Shown here: piece by piece, positions 41,901 to 54,603 of the stretch
Layout: each line of letters opens with the position of its first letter
Numbering within the stretch: position 1 is the first letter of the stretch
NCBI GenBank assembly: GCA_963576735.1
Contig: OY755188.1
Span: forward strand, 2,976,001-3,040,000
Direction of reading: 5' to 3'
DNA length: 64,000 bases
Origin: Bedellia somnulentella
Lineage: Eukaryota; Arthropoda; Insecta; Lepidoptera; Bedelliidae
Notes under the pieces: generated by a model
What the model was told of the DNA's origin: nothing
What the model saw: only the letters and a program-made list of their open reading frames with translations
Database searches by the model: none
Translations under genes and position numbers: made by a program

Positions 41901-43489
41901 AAGTGCTGCTTTTATTTTCCTTCTTATTGCTATTTTATGAAGCGTCGTTCCTTCAAAGGAAGTGCCTCTATTTAAAACGTGTTCCTAAACTACTTACTTG
42001 ACTTAGCTCTGCAAGGTTGTTTTCAAATATTTTGGCTTAGTTATAACTGGATTGTATGTTGCATTCTGTTAGATTAGTCACATACAAAAAAACCCGGTCA
42101 GTCGAAATGAACTCCTCTGGCGTCGACCGAATGAGTGTTTTCCTTAATCTCGAATCGTCTTTTGCTGTGTGAGTATTTGTATGAATGTGTGCTGTCTGCA
42201 CTTGGTAAAGTGAGCTCACAGCAACGTGATAAAGGCATGTCGAATCACCATTTTTGTCCGGCCATTATACAGAGACCGGCTAAATTTGATTTCCAAAACT
42301 TTAACACGTGGTTGGAAATTGACACTCGAAAGGTGTGAATACAGTCTTGCTAAATTTAAAAGTCGGACCGGAACGAATGCAACCATAAAACGTGAAACGA
42401 AATTGGCTTATATAGGAGGTCGGTTCGGAATTACCAAATATCATGGCAGTCGTTCGTACGGGCATAGTAATTTTGCTAGACTTGTTATCTGTTTCCAATA
42501 GTTAACTGTTCTCATCGCAACTCATAAATCTATCTGAATGATGAGTTATTACTATACCATTTATGTGCGGCACGATTTCGAAGTAACTCGAACCGAAGAG
42601 AATGAAAAGTTCAAACCTCGTTGAGAATATTGGCTCGGTTTGCTGAGATCTTGTGGGAGTTGTCAGCCGCTTCGTTCCATTTGCAAGTCGGCGATCCTCG
42701 CTGGATTTTGTTTGTGTAAGCGGAAAGCATTCGGCCATTAACAAGAAGAAACATTAAACCGTTCAATGGCATGTTTTATATTTCTGTTACTTTCATCGTG
42801 TTTATCTTTTTGTGATGCCAAGTCATGTCTGGGGTATGTCTTACTCGTTTACAGTGAGCTCGTTAAATAGTGATAACTGAGTGCTTCAATAAATACTTCT
42901 GTTTATCAGTACGATTCGTAGAGCTGTTGCTACATGTCTTGTATAAATAAGTCGATATAGTGAAACATGTTGGGACTAGTCTACTTCCGAAAAGGGTATT
43001 GTTGTGTCAAGCACTTCTCGGAATGAAGCGAATTAACTAAAGGATGTAGGAAAAGGTGTATTTTTGTACAGAATGAAGCGTGAGAGTCTGAGCGCGATAA
43101 ACCTGTTGAAGAATTTGATCCTTTGCGTCAGACGCCCATTAAAAAAACTGGACCGCCTGGTCGTCGTCGCCGGTCGCGGAGGGTAGTGTAGAGAATGCCC
43201 GCTCCATACTATTCAGATAATTAATGATGAGCATTATGAAATATGAAACTGTTAGCGCACGTTTTGGGCTTGCATCTTGAGCCTTATTTGGTATTCGTAT
43301 TATTGACGAGAGCGTTATAAAATAAGAGTAACTTAGTTCTCTGATAGTTCTTGATTGTCTCATATTTGATGTGAAAACTGGCGTCTGCTTGTGTTGCCCC
43401 GTGCAGGTACAAGTCAAGAACTGAATAGTTATGATTAAACTAAATATTATAAATAGTATAAATATATAAATAAATAGTATAGATAGTAA
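38931..43489. other. presumed LPGAT1 intron 2, proximal part, repeat-free
   Basis: No SINE, LINE or Helitron recognised. A moderately GC-rich stretch (about 39430-39780) has open frames on both strands without recognisable homology; it may be regulatory or conserved non-coding. Confidence 0.45.
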
Positions 43490-43560
43490 TAAATAATATA
43501 TATTCTCACGGTATTACCGATTAGCGTTGGCAGATCAATGATAGAGCGATCATAGCCAAA
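43490..43560 (-). mobile_element. degenerate RTE LINE 3' end
   Basis: TATATTCTCACGGTATTACC and GCGTTGGCAGATCAATGATA resemble the minus-strand RTE end. Weak. Confidence 0.35.
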
Positions 43561-44247
43561 GATGGCTATGATCACGTTCTGATTTTTTTCATCTGTTTCT
43601 CTTATTAATATTCTATTTCTCGCTGATTTATTATCTTTACCTTAACCATCACCCTTCAGTAGTAATAAGTGAACAAAGCAACGTAATTAAAGTATCCGTA
43701 ATTACACTAACGGGATCGCAATTAGCCAGCCTTCGCAGATAGCAGCGAAATCAAGATAGTAATGTAATTATAACTAAAAAATCGATACTCAACCCGTTTA
43801 ACCTTATGGCCTCGAGTGATTGTTATTTTCTAAACTGGTTAGGAATTCTTTGGCAGTCTTTTGAAGAGACATAGCCAAGTACAATGTACTTTTGTTGAAC
43901 AAAGAGGCTCACTAAATGTAAGGGGAGAATAAGTAGCAGTTGTTATAAAAAAAAACCTTTGGGTTTTTCCCTACATAAGTCCATGGGAATATTTAGCAAT
44001 AGTTAAATTTAACTTAGCTAGTAAGTAATTACTAGCAAGCCAATGATTGGTCATTATATCTGTAATAAGTGCACTTAATAATACACTGTATACTGAATTT
44101 TGATGTATTTGTGTGTATTTCACACGAAAAATATTATTTATAAGTGGATTCCTGCTCATCATAGTAGCTAACTACCATAGTTTATGATGAGCCCCCTTTG
44201 AACATGATAAAGATATCCTTTTCATCACCATCATCTTAGGCAACTAA
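43561..44247. other. intron sequence, nothing recognised
   Basis: No repeat or coding signal. Confidence 0.4.
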
Positions 44248-44258
44248 TGTCCACTATA

Positions 44259-44469
44259 TGTCCACGACCTCGGAGGACACATTTGGATCAAATAGAAAAT
44301 GTGCTCAAAAAGGCAGGTGTCCGCAGTATGAAGAATAAAAGAGCATGTATGAAAAGATTGATGGATGTAAACGAAGCCAGAGAGGTTTGCCAGGGTCGTA
44401 GAAAGTGGCGATCGATAGTCTCTGCCTACCCCAATGGGAACTAACGGCGTGAGAATATGTATGTATGTA
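44259..44469 (+). mobile_element. RTE LINE, severely 5'-truncated
   Basis: Flanked by TGTCCACTATA (44248-44258 and 44470-44480). It contains the RTE C terminus through SIVSAYPNGN, the stop and the TATG tail. Its frame lacks the TGA present at 28867 in the longer copy. Confidence 0.92.
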
Positions 44470-44480
44470 TGTCCACTATA

Positions 44481-45281
44481 AAACGTAACCCCCCCAAAAA
44501 ACGACACACAAAAGAACATCACTAATATGTAATTTTATTGGAAACCATTAGAAAATATCGTGAAATAAAGAACAGCAAGCTATAGAAACCCCCTTGTCCA
44601 TAGTCGTTCATAGCCTTCAAATACCAGTACGTAGTAAACTATTCACTCCTTGCTCTCACGACTCAATATAATAACGTACAGAAACGAAGGTAGAATACGG
44701 AGATGACGTGTGTAATGCACTGCACGTGACGATAAACCTGTTGACAATGGAACGATATTCAGCAGTACCTTGTGATAACTCAACATTCCTAAGCAGACAT
44801 ACATTTATGAGGCATACATAACATATATTATGTACTTTTATATGACCGGTTTACTCGGGCTTTTAGGTATTGAGGTAGGCAAAGGTTATTTGAATTTCAC
44901 ACTTGTGTATAATAAGTATGTATTTTCATTAGTTGATCTTTGCTATCTTGTTATTTTCGAGATCACATTATTAAAACCAAGTTATTTTAAAAAGCGTTTG
45001 TGCCGCATTATACTTAAAAAAAACAATTTATACTAACATTATAGGTCCACAATTGTGTACTGGCAATTTTGGTTTTGCTTGGCGACCATCTTGCTGTTTT
45101 ATAAAGGCGCCTCATTGGACTTAGTAAGGCTGTTTTTCCCAATTTAATATATTTGGCGATAAATACAGCAAAGGAAGTCATACCTACTGAACCATACCTA
45201 CTGTTAATAAATGGCTAGTGACTCCTATAGCATTTCAATACGTATAATAGAATAGAAATAATTATTTACATAACATATACA
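44481..45281. other. intron sequence, nothing recognised
   Basis: No repeat or coding signal; a 68-codon frame near 44830 has no homology I know. Confidence 0.4.
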
Positions 45282-45786
45282 ATTCGGTATGCAAAGTTTT
45301 ACAAAAGTGGTGCTGATTATGAAACCATTTCGAGATATTATGTTTTTAAAACATATTTTCTTGAAATTAAATCAACCAAAGCTAGGATGACCGTTATTTC
45401 AACAAAATACTGTAACAGTATTTGACCTTCAGCGTAATTTCAAAGACAATCGTTTTTGCAGTTTATTAATAAAATATCGAAAATCATAGGTTTGTTTAGT
45501 ATAATACCGTAATAATTTCATTCATTTCATTTGAGATCACAAATTCGTGAAATGTGTTGCAATCAGCAACATTTTTGTTAAGCATTTCACTATATTTGCA
45601 TGTCGCTACGTGATATTTTCGTTCGATGACGTCATTAAGTACAAAAGTTCAACAATCTTTAAAAAATCATAACTTTGCTATTACTCATTTAAGATGAAAA
45701 ATATTCAAATTAGTCTTTTATTTTCGTGTTTGCTATCGAATAAAAATATTTAATAAATACCTAAAAAAAAACTTTGCATACCGAAT
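45282..45786 (-). mobile_element. MITE, second copy (inverted relative to 7180)
   Basis: Same TTCGGTATGCAAAGTTTT termini and matching interior throughout, read in the opposite direction. Confidence 0.88.
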
Positions 45787-46199
45787 TGGCGGTGTTATCA
45801 GCAAAAACGATCCCTTCCGACAACCTCTCTTTCCCAGTTTAGTCAAAAAGTCCCCGTATATAATGTATCCGAATAATATAGAACGGGGTTTTAAAATCGA
45901 ATCTTAAAACATCTTTTATATTGCAGTATATACAGTTTTGCATGTTCTATAATCTCTTAAGGATTACTAGTTTTTGCATTATGTTGAGAAATATAGTGTA
46001 ATAACTTCCGTAGAAGCAAGGTTGCACGCGACCTTGATTGTAATGAAGTAAACATTATGAGAAAATAACTGCTATGTAACCTTTGCACATCGATTTAAAA
46101 TGTTCATAAATTTGAGCTGATGACGGGGTGAGGACGAAGGAAAATGCTTGTTTTAATTTAAAGGCAACATATAAAAAATACAGGATACACACACATAAG

Positions 46200-46353
46200 T
46201 CTGGCAATGTTAGTAGAGGACGACCTCGGAGGACACATCTGAACCAAATAGAGAGTGTGCTCAAAAAGGCAAGCGCCCGAAGTATGGAAGTAGTAGAAAA
46301 CTCTGCCTATCCCATTGGGAACTAACGGCGTGAGTATTTGTATGTATGTATGT
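46200..46353 (+). mobile_element. RTE LINE, 5'-truncated with internal deletion
   Basis: Flanked by ACACACATAAG (46189-46199 and 46354-46364). It jumps from AGCGCCCGAAGTATGGAAG to CTCTGCCTATCCCATTGGG, losing about 90 bp of the element. Confidence 0.88.
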
Positions 46354-46539
46354 ACACACATAAGGCAGTAAAAAAATATTAGTTAATATACTCAGATGAC
46401 GAATTGAACGGTTATCAGGTGAGAAGGAGAGGAGTTTGAGCTTTTTATTGTTCTGAAAACATCCGTAGTCCGTAGGAGTAGTTGCATATGTGTATATCTT
46501 GCATATGTAAGTATATTTATAACTGATATGTTAATTTAC

Positions 46540-46664
46540 GTCACCAAAAACATTTATTATTACCATCTTTTCCCCTATCAACTTCCAAAAGTGGCTGAAG
46601 AATTTCTCATTCCAAAGCTCTGGCTACTCCGTTAAGGGATTTATAGCCGTGAGTATATGTATGT
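46540..46664 (+). mobile_element. SINE-A, 5'-truncated
   Basis: Flanked by ATGTTAATTTAC (46528-46539 and 46665-46676). It keeps only the 3' half and tail; the truncation is at the 5' end, as expected for target-primed reverse transcription. Confidence 0.9.
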
Positions 46665-46882
46665 ATGTTAATTTACATTTACTTAGCATATCCCACTTCC
46701 CGCACTCCTACCGGACTCTTTGTACCATGTCCTTTATTATTTTGGTTATTTTTACATAGTGTTATACCAGAAAAAACATCTTTAATGAATAATTAGACAA
46801 CTCTAGACGACAAATTAATACAAAAAACCTGCAATTGCTGAATGTTACTTGTTGAGTAAGTATTTTCATATAAAATATAATA

Positions 46883-47117
46883 TAATAGCTGACCCGACAG
46901 ACTTCGTACTGTCAAATTTGCTTATGACAAAGCTTAAGGCGTTTTTTAAATTAATTTAATAAAACCTCAAAAAATGTAGCCTATGTGTTATTCTGATGTA
47001 TAAGCTATATTGTGGTAAAGTTTCATTCAAATCCATTCAGTAGTTTTTACGTGAAAGAGTAACAAACATCCATACATCCATACTTACAAACTTTCGCCTT
47101 TATAATATTAATAGGAT
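46883..47117 (-). mobile_element. short non-autonomous Helitron
   Basis: On the minus strand it begins TCCTATTAATATTATAAAGG and ends ACAGTACGAAGTCTGTCGGG TCAGCTA (in two runs). The terminal CTAG is altered. A SINE-A fragment abuts at 47107. Confidence 0.65.
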
Positions 47118-47197
47118 ATGTCTGAAGATGTTTTTGATTCTGAAGCTCTGGCTACCCCTTTTAGGTATTAATAGCCGTGAGTATATGTATGTATGTG
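47107..47197 (+). mobile_element. SINE-A, 3' fragment
   Basis: CTGAAGCTCTGGCTACCCCT through ATAGCCGTGAGTATATGTAT and the tail. Confidence 0.85.
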
Positions 47198-47999
47198 TAT
47201 ATCATTATGTGGAACGGCGGCGTTTGTGTTGTATTTTTAAAGACAACTAAAAGCTAAACTATTTAACCGATGCTCTTATGAATCTACTCCCCAACCTCAA
47301 TTACTAAATAAAATGGATACACAACTTTATAACCCTGACTAACTTGTCATGGGTACATAATCATGACCTTACGAATAATTGCAATGTTCTGTACTATCTG
47401 AATTGTCAAAGACCACTTAGCAACAATTCGAAATCTGTTAGCTATTCCCACCATTACGTACGTACAATTACAAGTCCCAGCTTATTATTCCGTCTATTTA
47501 GTAATTATTATCTACAACTATAAACGATGCATCATTCATGCTAAAATGCCTCGCATCCCGACAGGATACTTGTCCGGTTGTCTGTCTGTCTGCATTCGTT
47601 ATTATATTGGTATTATAATCATTGCGACAATTTGCTTGTGGGTTTATTATGTGGTCAGGTTGGATTGGCTTGTCTTGGGTTATAAATTTCTATCCTGAGA
47701 TAAGTGCATCTTGCGAATAAGAAGAAAGAATGAGGGTTATTTCATGCGCGGAAAAAATGGTACAACTACTGGTTTGAAAATGTGATTGCCAGGTGAAAAG
47801 TGTAATTTGAATGTGTGCATCAAAAACTATACGAAACAAAAAATATTTTTTCCAAAGGCTTGATTAAAAAACAAACAAAAAAAAATTTCCATGAATTCAG
47901 AACCACGTTGATTTTGAAGTGAAAACTTCTATAGCGGCATTGTTCCCTTTTTTGAATTAGTTTAAATTGGAAGTTAAATGAATATTGTTTGTGAGCTTG
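47198..47999. other. intron sequence, nothing recognised
   Basis: No repeat or coding signal. Confidence 0.4.
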
Positions 48000-48183
48000 T
48001 ATATATACTCACGCCGTTAGTTTCCATTGGGGTAGGCATAGACTATCAATCGCAATTACGATCCTGGCAAACCTCTCTAGCTTCGTTCACATCCGTCAAT
48101 CTCTTTAAACGATATATGCTCTTTTATTCTTTACACTTCGGACACCTGCCTTTTTGAGCACATTCTCTATTTCCTCCAAGCTT
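48000..48183 (-). mobile_element. RTE LINE 3' end
   Basis: ATATACTCACGCCGTTAGTT, TGGCAAACCTCTCTAGCTTC and CTGCCTTTTTGAGCACATTC in order. Confidence 0.87.
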
Positions 48184-48524
48184 GTAGTAACTGTTAAATT
48201 GTTGATTAAATAGAAGTACAATTTATATCTAGCTGAAACACTTTCATGCGTCTGAATCTTGGAGAAAATTAGATCCACATCAAATAAACAAGCAATTCTT
48301 TTTCAAAAAGACACAGAACATTAAGTTATTTGTCTGAGAGACACAGACATAGATAAGTTAAGATTAGATACGATACTTAAATGAAATAAGTGAAATTCGG
48401 GACATCCGTTGCGAATGATCACGATTCTGCGGTGAAAGTACTCTACGTTTGAGGTTATTAAAACCTCAGGCTTGATAGGAAAATGTGTACTGACAGCGGC
48501 ACACTGATTCGGATCAAAGTAAAA

Positions 48525-48610
48525 CTATATACACGCCGTAAATCCCCTTAAAGGTGGCAGAGGTATTAGTTCTTCTGAACATCACGAGACAATGGTCACC
48601 TGGTGTTCAC
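48525..48610 (-). mobile_element. SINE-B, 3' fragment
   Basis: ACACGCCGTAAATCCCCTTA, CAGAGGTATTAGTTCTTCTG and CACCTGGTGTTCACAGTACC are the SINE-B end in reverse. Confidence 0.75.
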
Positions 48611-49327
48611 AGTACCCTCGTTTCGCTTGGCTCGCTGTACTCAGATGATAGAGAGCACACATATCTTAACCCCATACAAAAATTACTTCAATTCAAATGA
48701 GTCCGGGTTTCACTACTGTCTGGAGCTGACTGAAAGTCAAGTCAGTATTACAAATTGTAACAATGACAATGCTGAGTTAGTCGCCATTGTGTTGCACTTG
48801 CACATACCAGACTTGTGTTACGACAGTTATAAGGTTTGTTGTGAAAAAAATAACTTTAAAAATATTTCTTGTAACTATTAATTTTTTGGTCAACAAATAT
48901 ATTTTTCTCTTTCTTTCTTTCTTGTACTTTATTTTTATCTCACATACATGTTATTAAGCTGAGGTGTTTGTTGGATGCGCTAATCTCAGGAACTTTACTT
49001 AAATCTATCAACTTGATGAAATCGCAATTTCACTGTACTTCCAACGCAACCATATGATATGCAAGACAATTAAAGTAGTTGACTATAAATAAAATGGTAG
49101 CGCCGCCGCCGCCGACGCTCAACGAGTTTCACTCTGTGTGCCGTTTCTCCTGTCCTCGTATATAACCGTTATTCTAGTTCATATTTCAATCATTATATTA
49201 TAGATTAGCATTTTAGATAAAACAGTAGATGACCACCTGGTATATGTCCGCATAGGTACATGCGTTCGAAAGATCTCCACAATTACTTACACAGACATTG
49301 TTCTGACTGTTAGGTTGGCTATAGGTA
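48611..49327. other. intron sequence, nothing recognised
   Basis: GCCGCCGCCGCCGACG near 49097 is a short GC repeat; no gene called. Confidence 0.4.
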
Positions 49328-49480
49328 TCAGCCCGGCTAGTACGAGCGCTATTATATCGACATGATAACGGTTAGAATGAGTGGGCAGTATATGATACTA
49401 AGTAAGTGCGTAAGAGATGTCTGCTTTATCCACGCGATAACTAGTTTAAACACCCCTCGTACTAGCCTAGCTGATAGCAA
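49328..49480. mobile_element. small inverted-repeat element (MITE-like)
   Basis: Left TCAGCCCGGCTAGTACGAG and right CTCGTACTAGCCTAGCTGA are imperfect inverted repeats. A diverged partner of its interior lies at 11716-11820. Confidence 0.55.
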
Positions 49481-50059
49481 AAAAAAAATTTTTAAGGTAC
49501 CTAAATGTGTTCTTGTTACAAAGATTTTTTATGTCTTGCCATCAACCTGCTCTTCCAACACAGCGAATGAATGTCTATCTTTCTTAAATATTTAATTTCA
49601 AGTTGCATGTTGCAACAAGACTATAATTAAAACGCAGTTAATCCAATAAAAACGACACGACCTTGCGGCTTCGAGACATAAAAGAAACCAAAAAATAATT
49701 AAGCAAACTTATTTTTCGGGAAATTGAGAAATACAAACAAGCTGGCAACCCCGCCGGATGTGGTTTGTCTCGCGGCGCGGTGCGATGCGCAGTGTGCCCT
49801 TTGGTTCTACCAGCGCCATCTTGGTTTTTTTGCGCTAATTGATGAAGAAAGAGCGCTTAACTTTTGTAAATCTATGTCTAAATTGACCATTATGTAATAA
49901 TCAACAAATATAATTTGCAAAGATGAGTAAACTATATTAATTAAAACTGTAGCTTTAAAATTATGCAAATAGCTGTTCACTTTAGATCATTGGCGTAACA
50001 TGCCCATAAGCAAATAGAAGCAAGATTAAATAAAAGTGGTGTTATAAGCGTGAAATTCG
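49481..50059. other. intron sequence, nothing recognised
   Basis: No repeat or coding signal. Confidence 0.4.
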
Positions 50060-50064
50060 ATCTA

Positions 50065-50285
50065 TCTTGCTAGCTCAGTGGGAAGTCTCAGTCTGCAATG
50101 CTGAAAAGCATTGGTTCAAGTTCTCAATAAGGCGTAAATCTCTATTACTACTACACTATGTGTAGTCAAACTTGTTGGAGAACACAGTGAAGAAACCCAC
50201 ACCTTCCTCTTACTTAGTAAAAGCACTGTCTAGAAAATACGTGGGTAATCTGAAGAACTCTCACCTATGCCATCTCTAGGATATA
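50065..50285 (+). mobile_element. degenerate SINE-B
   Basis: TTGCTAGCTCAGTGGGAAGT is box-A-like and GAACACAGTGAAGAAACCCA and AAAATACGTGGGTAATCTGA follow SINE-B order. Confidence 0.7.
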
Positions 50286-50591
50286 CCAAGTAAATCGATA
50301 TGTGTCATTTAATCCAGCGCCAAAGCGCTAAGCTCACGTGGCTTGCTCTCTGCATTCCACCGACTCAGTCGCACCGCTTTCTGGAATGAATGAATAAACA
50401 TTGGCTGGATACTGGAAGACGTAGCCTCAGTTTGCTTTGGACGATTTATGTGGGTTGGGTATTGACTACTAATTTGATTGATTGAACTAGTATCGAATAA
50501 AAATCGTTTGATGGAAGAATCTCAGACAATAAAGACCGTCAGTGGTGAAAACATCATTTAAAGCAGACCATTTTGTAGAGTAGAAGTATAT

Positions 50592-50812
50592 CTGCTGTGT
50601 AGTGTCGGCTTAGAATAGCACTACCCCATTTCTTCCGGTGGGTGTACGTAAGAGGCGACTAACGGTATTGGGGCTATTAAAGGAATTTTTGGGCGATGCG
50701 GTTGGAGACCCATCACCAACAACCTTTATCTCACCATCTTTTCCCCACTCAACTTTCCAAAAGCTCTGGCTACCTCTTCTATGAATTTATAGCCGTGAGT
50801 ATATGTATGTAA
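50592..50812 (+). mobile_element. SINE-A (subfamily 1) with a short internal deletion
   Basis: Complete 5' end TGCTGTGTAGTGTCGGCTTA and tail. About 28 bp around GTGGCTGAGGAATTTC are missing between TTTCCAAA and AGCTCTGG. Confidence 0.9.
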
Positions 50813-50827
50813 GTGTATCGTAGCCCT

Positions 50828-51095
50828 ATTGGTCACAGCCCGTGTTATGTCAGACGTACTCGAGCCTACCCTGATAGGGTAGTTTGGCTATAGTCCATCA
50901 CGCTGGCCTCATGCGTTTCGGAACCCATATCTACTAGTTTTATGATGGTCAGGTGATCGAGCCTGCGATAATCTACCTCATTGTATAAAAGTCCGATCCG
51001 ACTGGCTGATTGATTTGTGAATGTACCCCTTAGGGAATTGAACACGAGATCTCCGTATAGTAAGCCAAGTTTTACCGCTAGAGCATGGAGCATAG
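50828..51095 (-). mobile_element. SINE-C, tRNA-derived
   Basis: On the minus strand CTCTAGCGGTAAAACTTGGC is box-A-like and CGTGTTCAATTCCCTAAGG box-B-like. The other end is CATCACGCTGGCC-type as at 4.85 kb. Confidence 0.65.
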
Positions 51096-51649
51096 CCCTA
51101 TAAGTGCATGCTATTAAAATTAACATACGCGACCTAGAACTTCGTCTTGCATTGTATTTAGAGCAAGTTTGATTCTACACATCTAATTACTGTTCTGTGG
51201 AGTCTATCGGTATTTTCTCGAAGTTATTATTTCTAAAATTAAATAAGGCAAAAATATCTCAAGCGAAATATATATATTCGAATCAGTATTATTGATGTCC
51301 ATCCAGGATTACCATAAATACATACCATATCATATCTCAAATTTTCCAAGAAGCTTATTCTGAACTGAATATGTACTTGATGTGTAACCGACGCCAACCC
51401 ATAATACTAGCCAATTACTTGAACTAGTAAAACTGCCGTTTACCCGTTACAGAGTAGTCTCCCTGAAAATTATAAAATGATAACCAACTATACTTTCTAA
51501 AATTCTCTTTTCACTGCATCTTATCGTGCTACGATGTTTAAAAGTTTTTACTTGAATACGAGAACGTTACGGTTTTTTGTTAAAACGTGCCATGTTGTGC
51601 TGTACCGTATCGATATTTTAGATTAATAGAAAAACTAAGAGGTTATTTA
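51096..51649. other. intron sequence, nothing recognised
   Basis: No repeat or coding signal. Confidence 0.4.
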
Positions 51650-52185
51650 TTTAAACACTTTATTGCATACAAATACACAACACACAAACAGTATTTAAAA
51701 ATTACAAAACAATCAATTTACACAAAGGTGGACTTATCGCCTTAACGAAATTTCTTCCGGTCAAGCTTTATGGTGGGGAACAAATGAATAACTCTTTAAT
51801 TTAAATTACGGTCAAATATAAATGCAATTTAAACGGAACTTAATTCAACACAACTTATTTACAACCTATATATTTTTTTATTTTATTTTTATTTATTTAT
51901 TTTTATTAGGAACATCAACAGCGACATAAGTAATAATACACAGTTAATAATAGAAATCAAGTAAGGCCAATGACAGATGTTCACAGGTGTACAGAAAACA
52001 TATCTAACAATAATCTTGTTTTTACGTTACATTTGATTTTCAACACATGTTTTTTTTTATAGCAAGTAACTCAAATACATACAATTTTAAGAGGAAATAA
52101 AATAGATATTAATAACAATATTTAAAGCAAAATTGTTTTGATCCACGATATCTCAGGGGTGTGTGTATGTGCATGTGTGTGTGTA

Positions 52186-52216
<31 letters not shown>

Positions 52217-52548
52217 TTGTGTGTGTGTGTAAAACAAATAAAAATCTGTGACATACATAAAGGCATATAAGAATGTATGTGTTATTAAATTATACTCATA
52301 ATATAATATGTATATTAAGAATTAAAAAGTACGTCCATTACAGCTTTTCTGAATGCGCATCTACTTAGATTAAAAAGATCTAAGTCATGGAAGTTTTTAT
52401 TATATTCGGATAAAATACGACTAAACGGAGCGTTCTGTGAGTAGTTAGTTCTGGAAATTGGTACGGAGAACAAACTATTTATGGTATGGCGAGTCCTATA
52501 TGATGGCGTGTTAAGTCCAACCTGTGCAAGTAAGTTTGGGTTATCCAA
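51650..52548 (-). mobile_element. LINE 3' remnants (CR1/Jockey-type)
   Basis: A minus-strand frame (52315-52548) reads SLFSVPISRTNYSQNAPFSR, then ILSEYNKNFHDLDLFNLSR, then FRKAVMDVLF, a C-terminal end like those of CR1/Jockey RT proteins. Its 3' UTR contains the GT tract. A separate minus-strand 3' end (GCAATAAAGTG on that strand) appears at about 51655-51790. Confidence 0.6.
52158..52230. repeat. GT microsatellite
   Basis: GT repeats with a few GC/AT interruptions inside the LINE 3' UTR. Confidence 0.9.
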
Positions 52549-52614
52549 ACGACCATGAATTATATCATGTAGAACGGTTAGGTCAGTTAAAATACGGCTA
52601 ATATTATATATTTA

Positions 52615-52665
52615 ACTGGACTCAACAGGGGGAGACCTTTGTCCAGGAGTGGGACACTATAGTAC
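52615..52665 (+). repeat. short interspersed repeat fragment
   Basis: GGGGGAGACCTTTGTCCAGG plus AGTGGGACACTATAG is a widespread lepidopteran repeat end. Family not assigned. Confidence 0.45.
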
Positions 52666-54280
52666 AAGCTACATAAAAAAAAACTAGTTTTCCGTTGCGA
52701 CTACGTTGGTGTAGACTATTTTCAATCATACTTCCTTGTACGGAACGATTTTCAATTTCGACTCGCACTGGCCCGGTTAAATTTACAACATTATAAATCT
52801 CCATACATAATAGTTACTTAATCGTTTAATAAGTAATAGTCGAGGTACTGTATCGAATCCGGTACTGTTTTTTTTTATATACACAGACAGATTAAGTTTT
52901 TTAATAATCTTTTTTAGCGAAACATTGGACTTTAGTAGTTTCAAATAAGCTGTCGACAGTACTACTGCAATAGTTTTAACAAAAAATAAAACTGACTGTG
53001 GCGAGTGCTGTTCTATTTACATTAATTCACTTTCCTTGATCTATTCAAGTTTAACCTCATTTTTATAAAATTTTCTGACGAAAACTTGCGCTAAGTAAAT
53101 GTATTTGCATTTGAGGTCAGGCAATGAAAATACGAGTAACCTAAGAAGGTGGAAAAAGCCCTAGACTTTATACTAATGACTTTCAAAAGATAATGTTCTA
53201 TTGTGGGATAGTGGAACTATAAAGAATAGAAGAAAAAGGTTTCAGAAAAATTAAAAATATAAGGATATTATATTTACAAAACTAAGTTGAAAAAAATCCC
53301 TACTATGCTAGCTTATCTTTTACCTTATCTATACTTACGGCTGTAAACCCCGAAAAGGGGTAGCTAGAAAGACATCGTAATTAATGAACAATTTATCCGT
53401 TAGCACTATTGTAAATTGATGTACAAATGAAATAAAACAAACTTACACATAACATGATGAGTTTATTTAACAAAAAAGTATTACTATGAATTCATTGTTC
53501 GAAACTAAATTGCCTAACTCAGTTAACAAACTCTACTTCTATTCATTTATTCATGTCCTCATTTTATAGTACTAAATGCAAATCAATTTCAGCTCTCTAC
53601 TAGTTTTATTTCAAAAATGAAACCGGGTTTTAAAAAAATGTAAGAATGAAGTCGTTTATTACAATATATGTTTTCTTTCTTTCTTTTCTTTCTCGATGAT
53701 CAATATTGGCAACTTTTGCGGTCCTGTGATACGGGCCCTAATCGGGTTTTGCGGGTTGTCCCAAGGCTTATTAAAGTTTTTCTTATTGTTGGGTATGGTA
53801 ATATAATAATAACAGTAATTAAATACATCGTAACATGAGTAAGTTGGTATATTCTATCACATTGTGATAAATTCGTCGATGGATTTAATGTATGTTTCCG
53901 TTCAATGTTTTTTTGCATTTATTATTTCTTATTGAAAGTATAGCTGTCATGCCAACTGTATAACAATCAGTTGGAAAGTCTGCTTCAGTTTTTATATATT
54001 TTTATTAAATTTGCAATACTAGCTTTACAATAGTACTCTCACTACAATTAATTCTAGAAAGCAGACAAAATAAAATAAATTTTATTGCAACTATGACTTT
54101 GCTTTTTTAAGATGATTCACAGTTTTTGTTTGTACTTTCATAACCAGATATTCAGTAATATACAGATTAGAAATTATCTGTGTAATGTGCGTAAACTCTG
54201 TCGATAATTCATCACTTTAGCTGCCCTAATTAGTTAATGTAAGTACATTAGCGTATTTTGCATTTTAATGTAACAAAAAC
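52666..54280. other. intron sequence with a SINE-A scrap
   Basis: A minus-strand SINE-A scrap (TACTTACGGCTGTAAACCCC then GAAAAGGGGTAGC) lies at 53325-53370. Nothing else recognised. Confidence 0.45.
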
Positions 54281-54352
54281 TACTCAAAACAGTACACAGA
54301 AATTTACGATTAACATGAGATAATGTGATAAATAACCTGCGACCAAGTGGGA
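54281..54352 (+). repeat. left copy of a ~75-bp direct duplication around a SINE-A
   Basis: CTCAAAACAGTACACAGAAA through AAGTGGGAACA aligns with 54604-54677 with scattered differences. Confidence 0.75.
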
Positions 54353-54601
54353 ACATACAAACATATACTCACGTCACGGTCATAAATCCCAAAAAGGGGT
54401 AGCCAGAGCTTCAGAGCTTCAGAGCTCCAGAAGTTGATAGGAGAGGATATTAAAGTAAAGTAAGAAATGAAGTATCGTCGGTGATGAATCTCCAAACCAA
54501 TCGCCCAAAACCACTTGAATGAGCCCCATGCCCTTAGTCGCCTCTTGCGCCACCCGTGGGTAGAGCAGGGTAGTGACATTCTAAGCCGGCACTACACAGT
54601 G
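54353..54601 (-). mobile_element. SINE-A, diverged
   Basis: CAAACATATACTCACGTCAC, AGGGGTAGCCAGAGCTTCAG, GCCTCTTGCGCCACCCGTGG and GCCGGCACTACACAGT in order. Subfamily-2-like 5' end. Confidence 0.88.
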
Positions 54602-54603
54602 TA

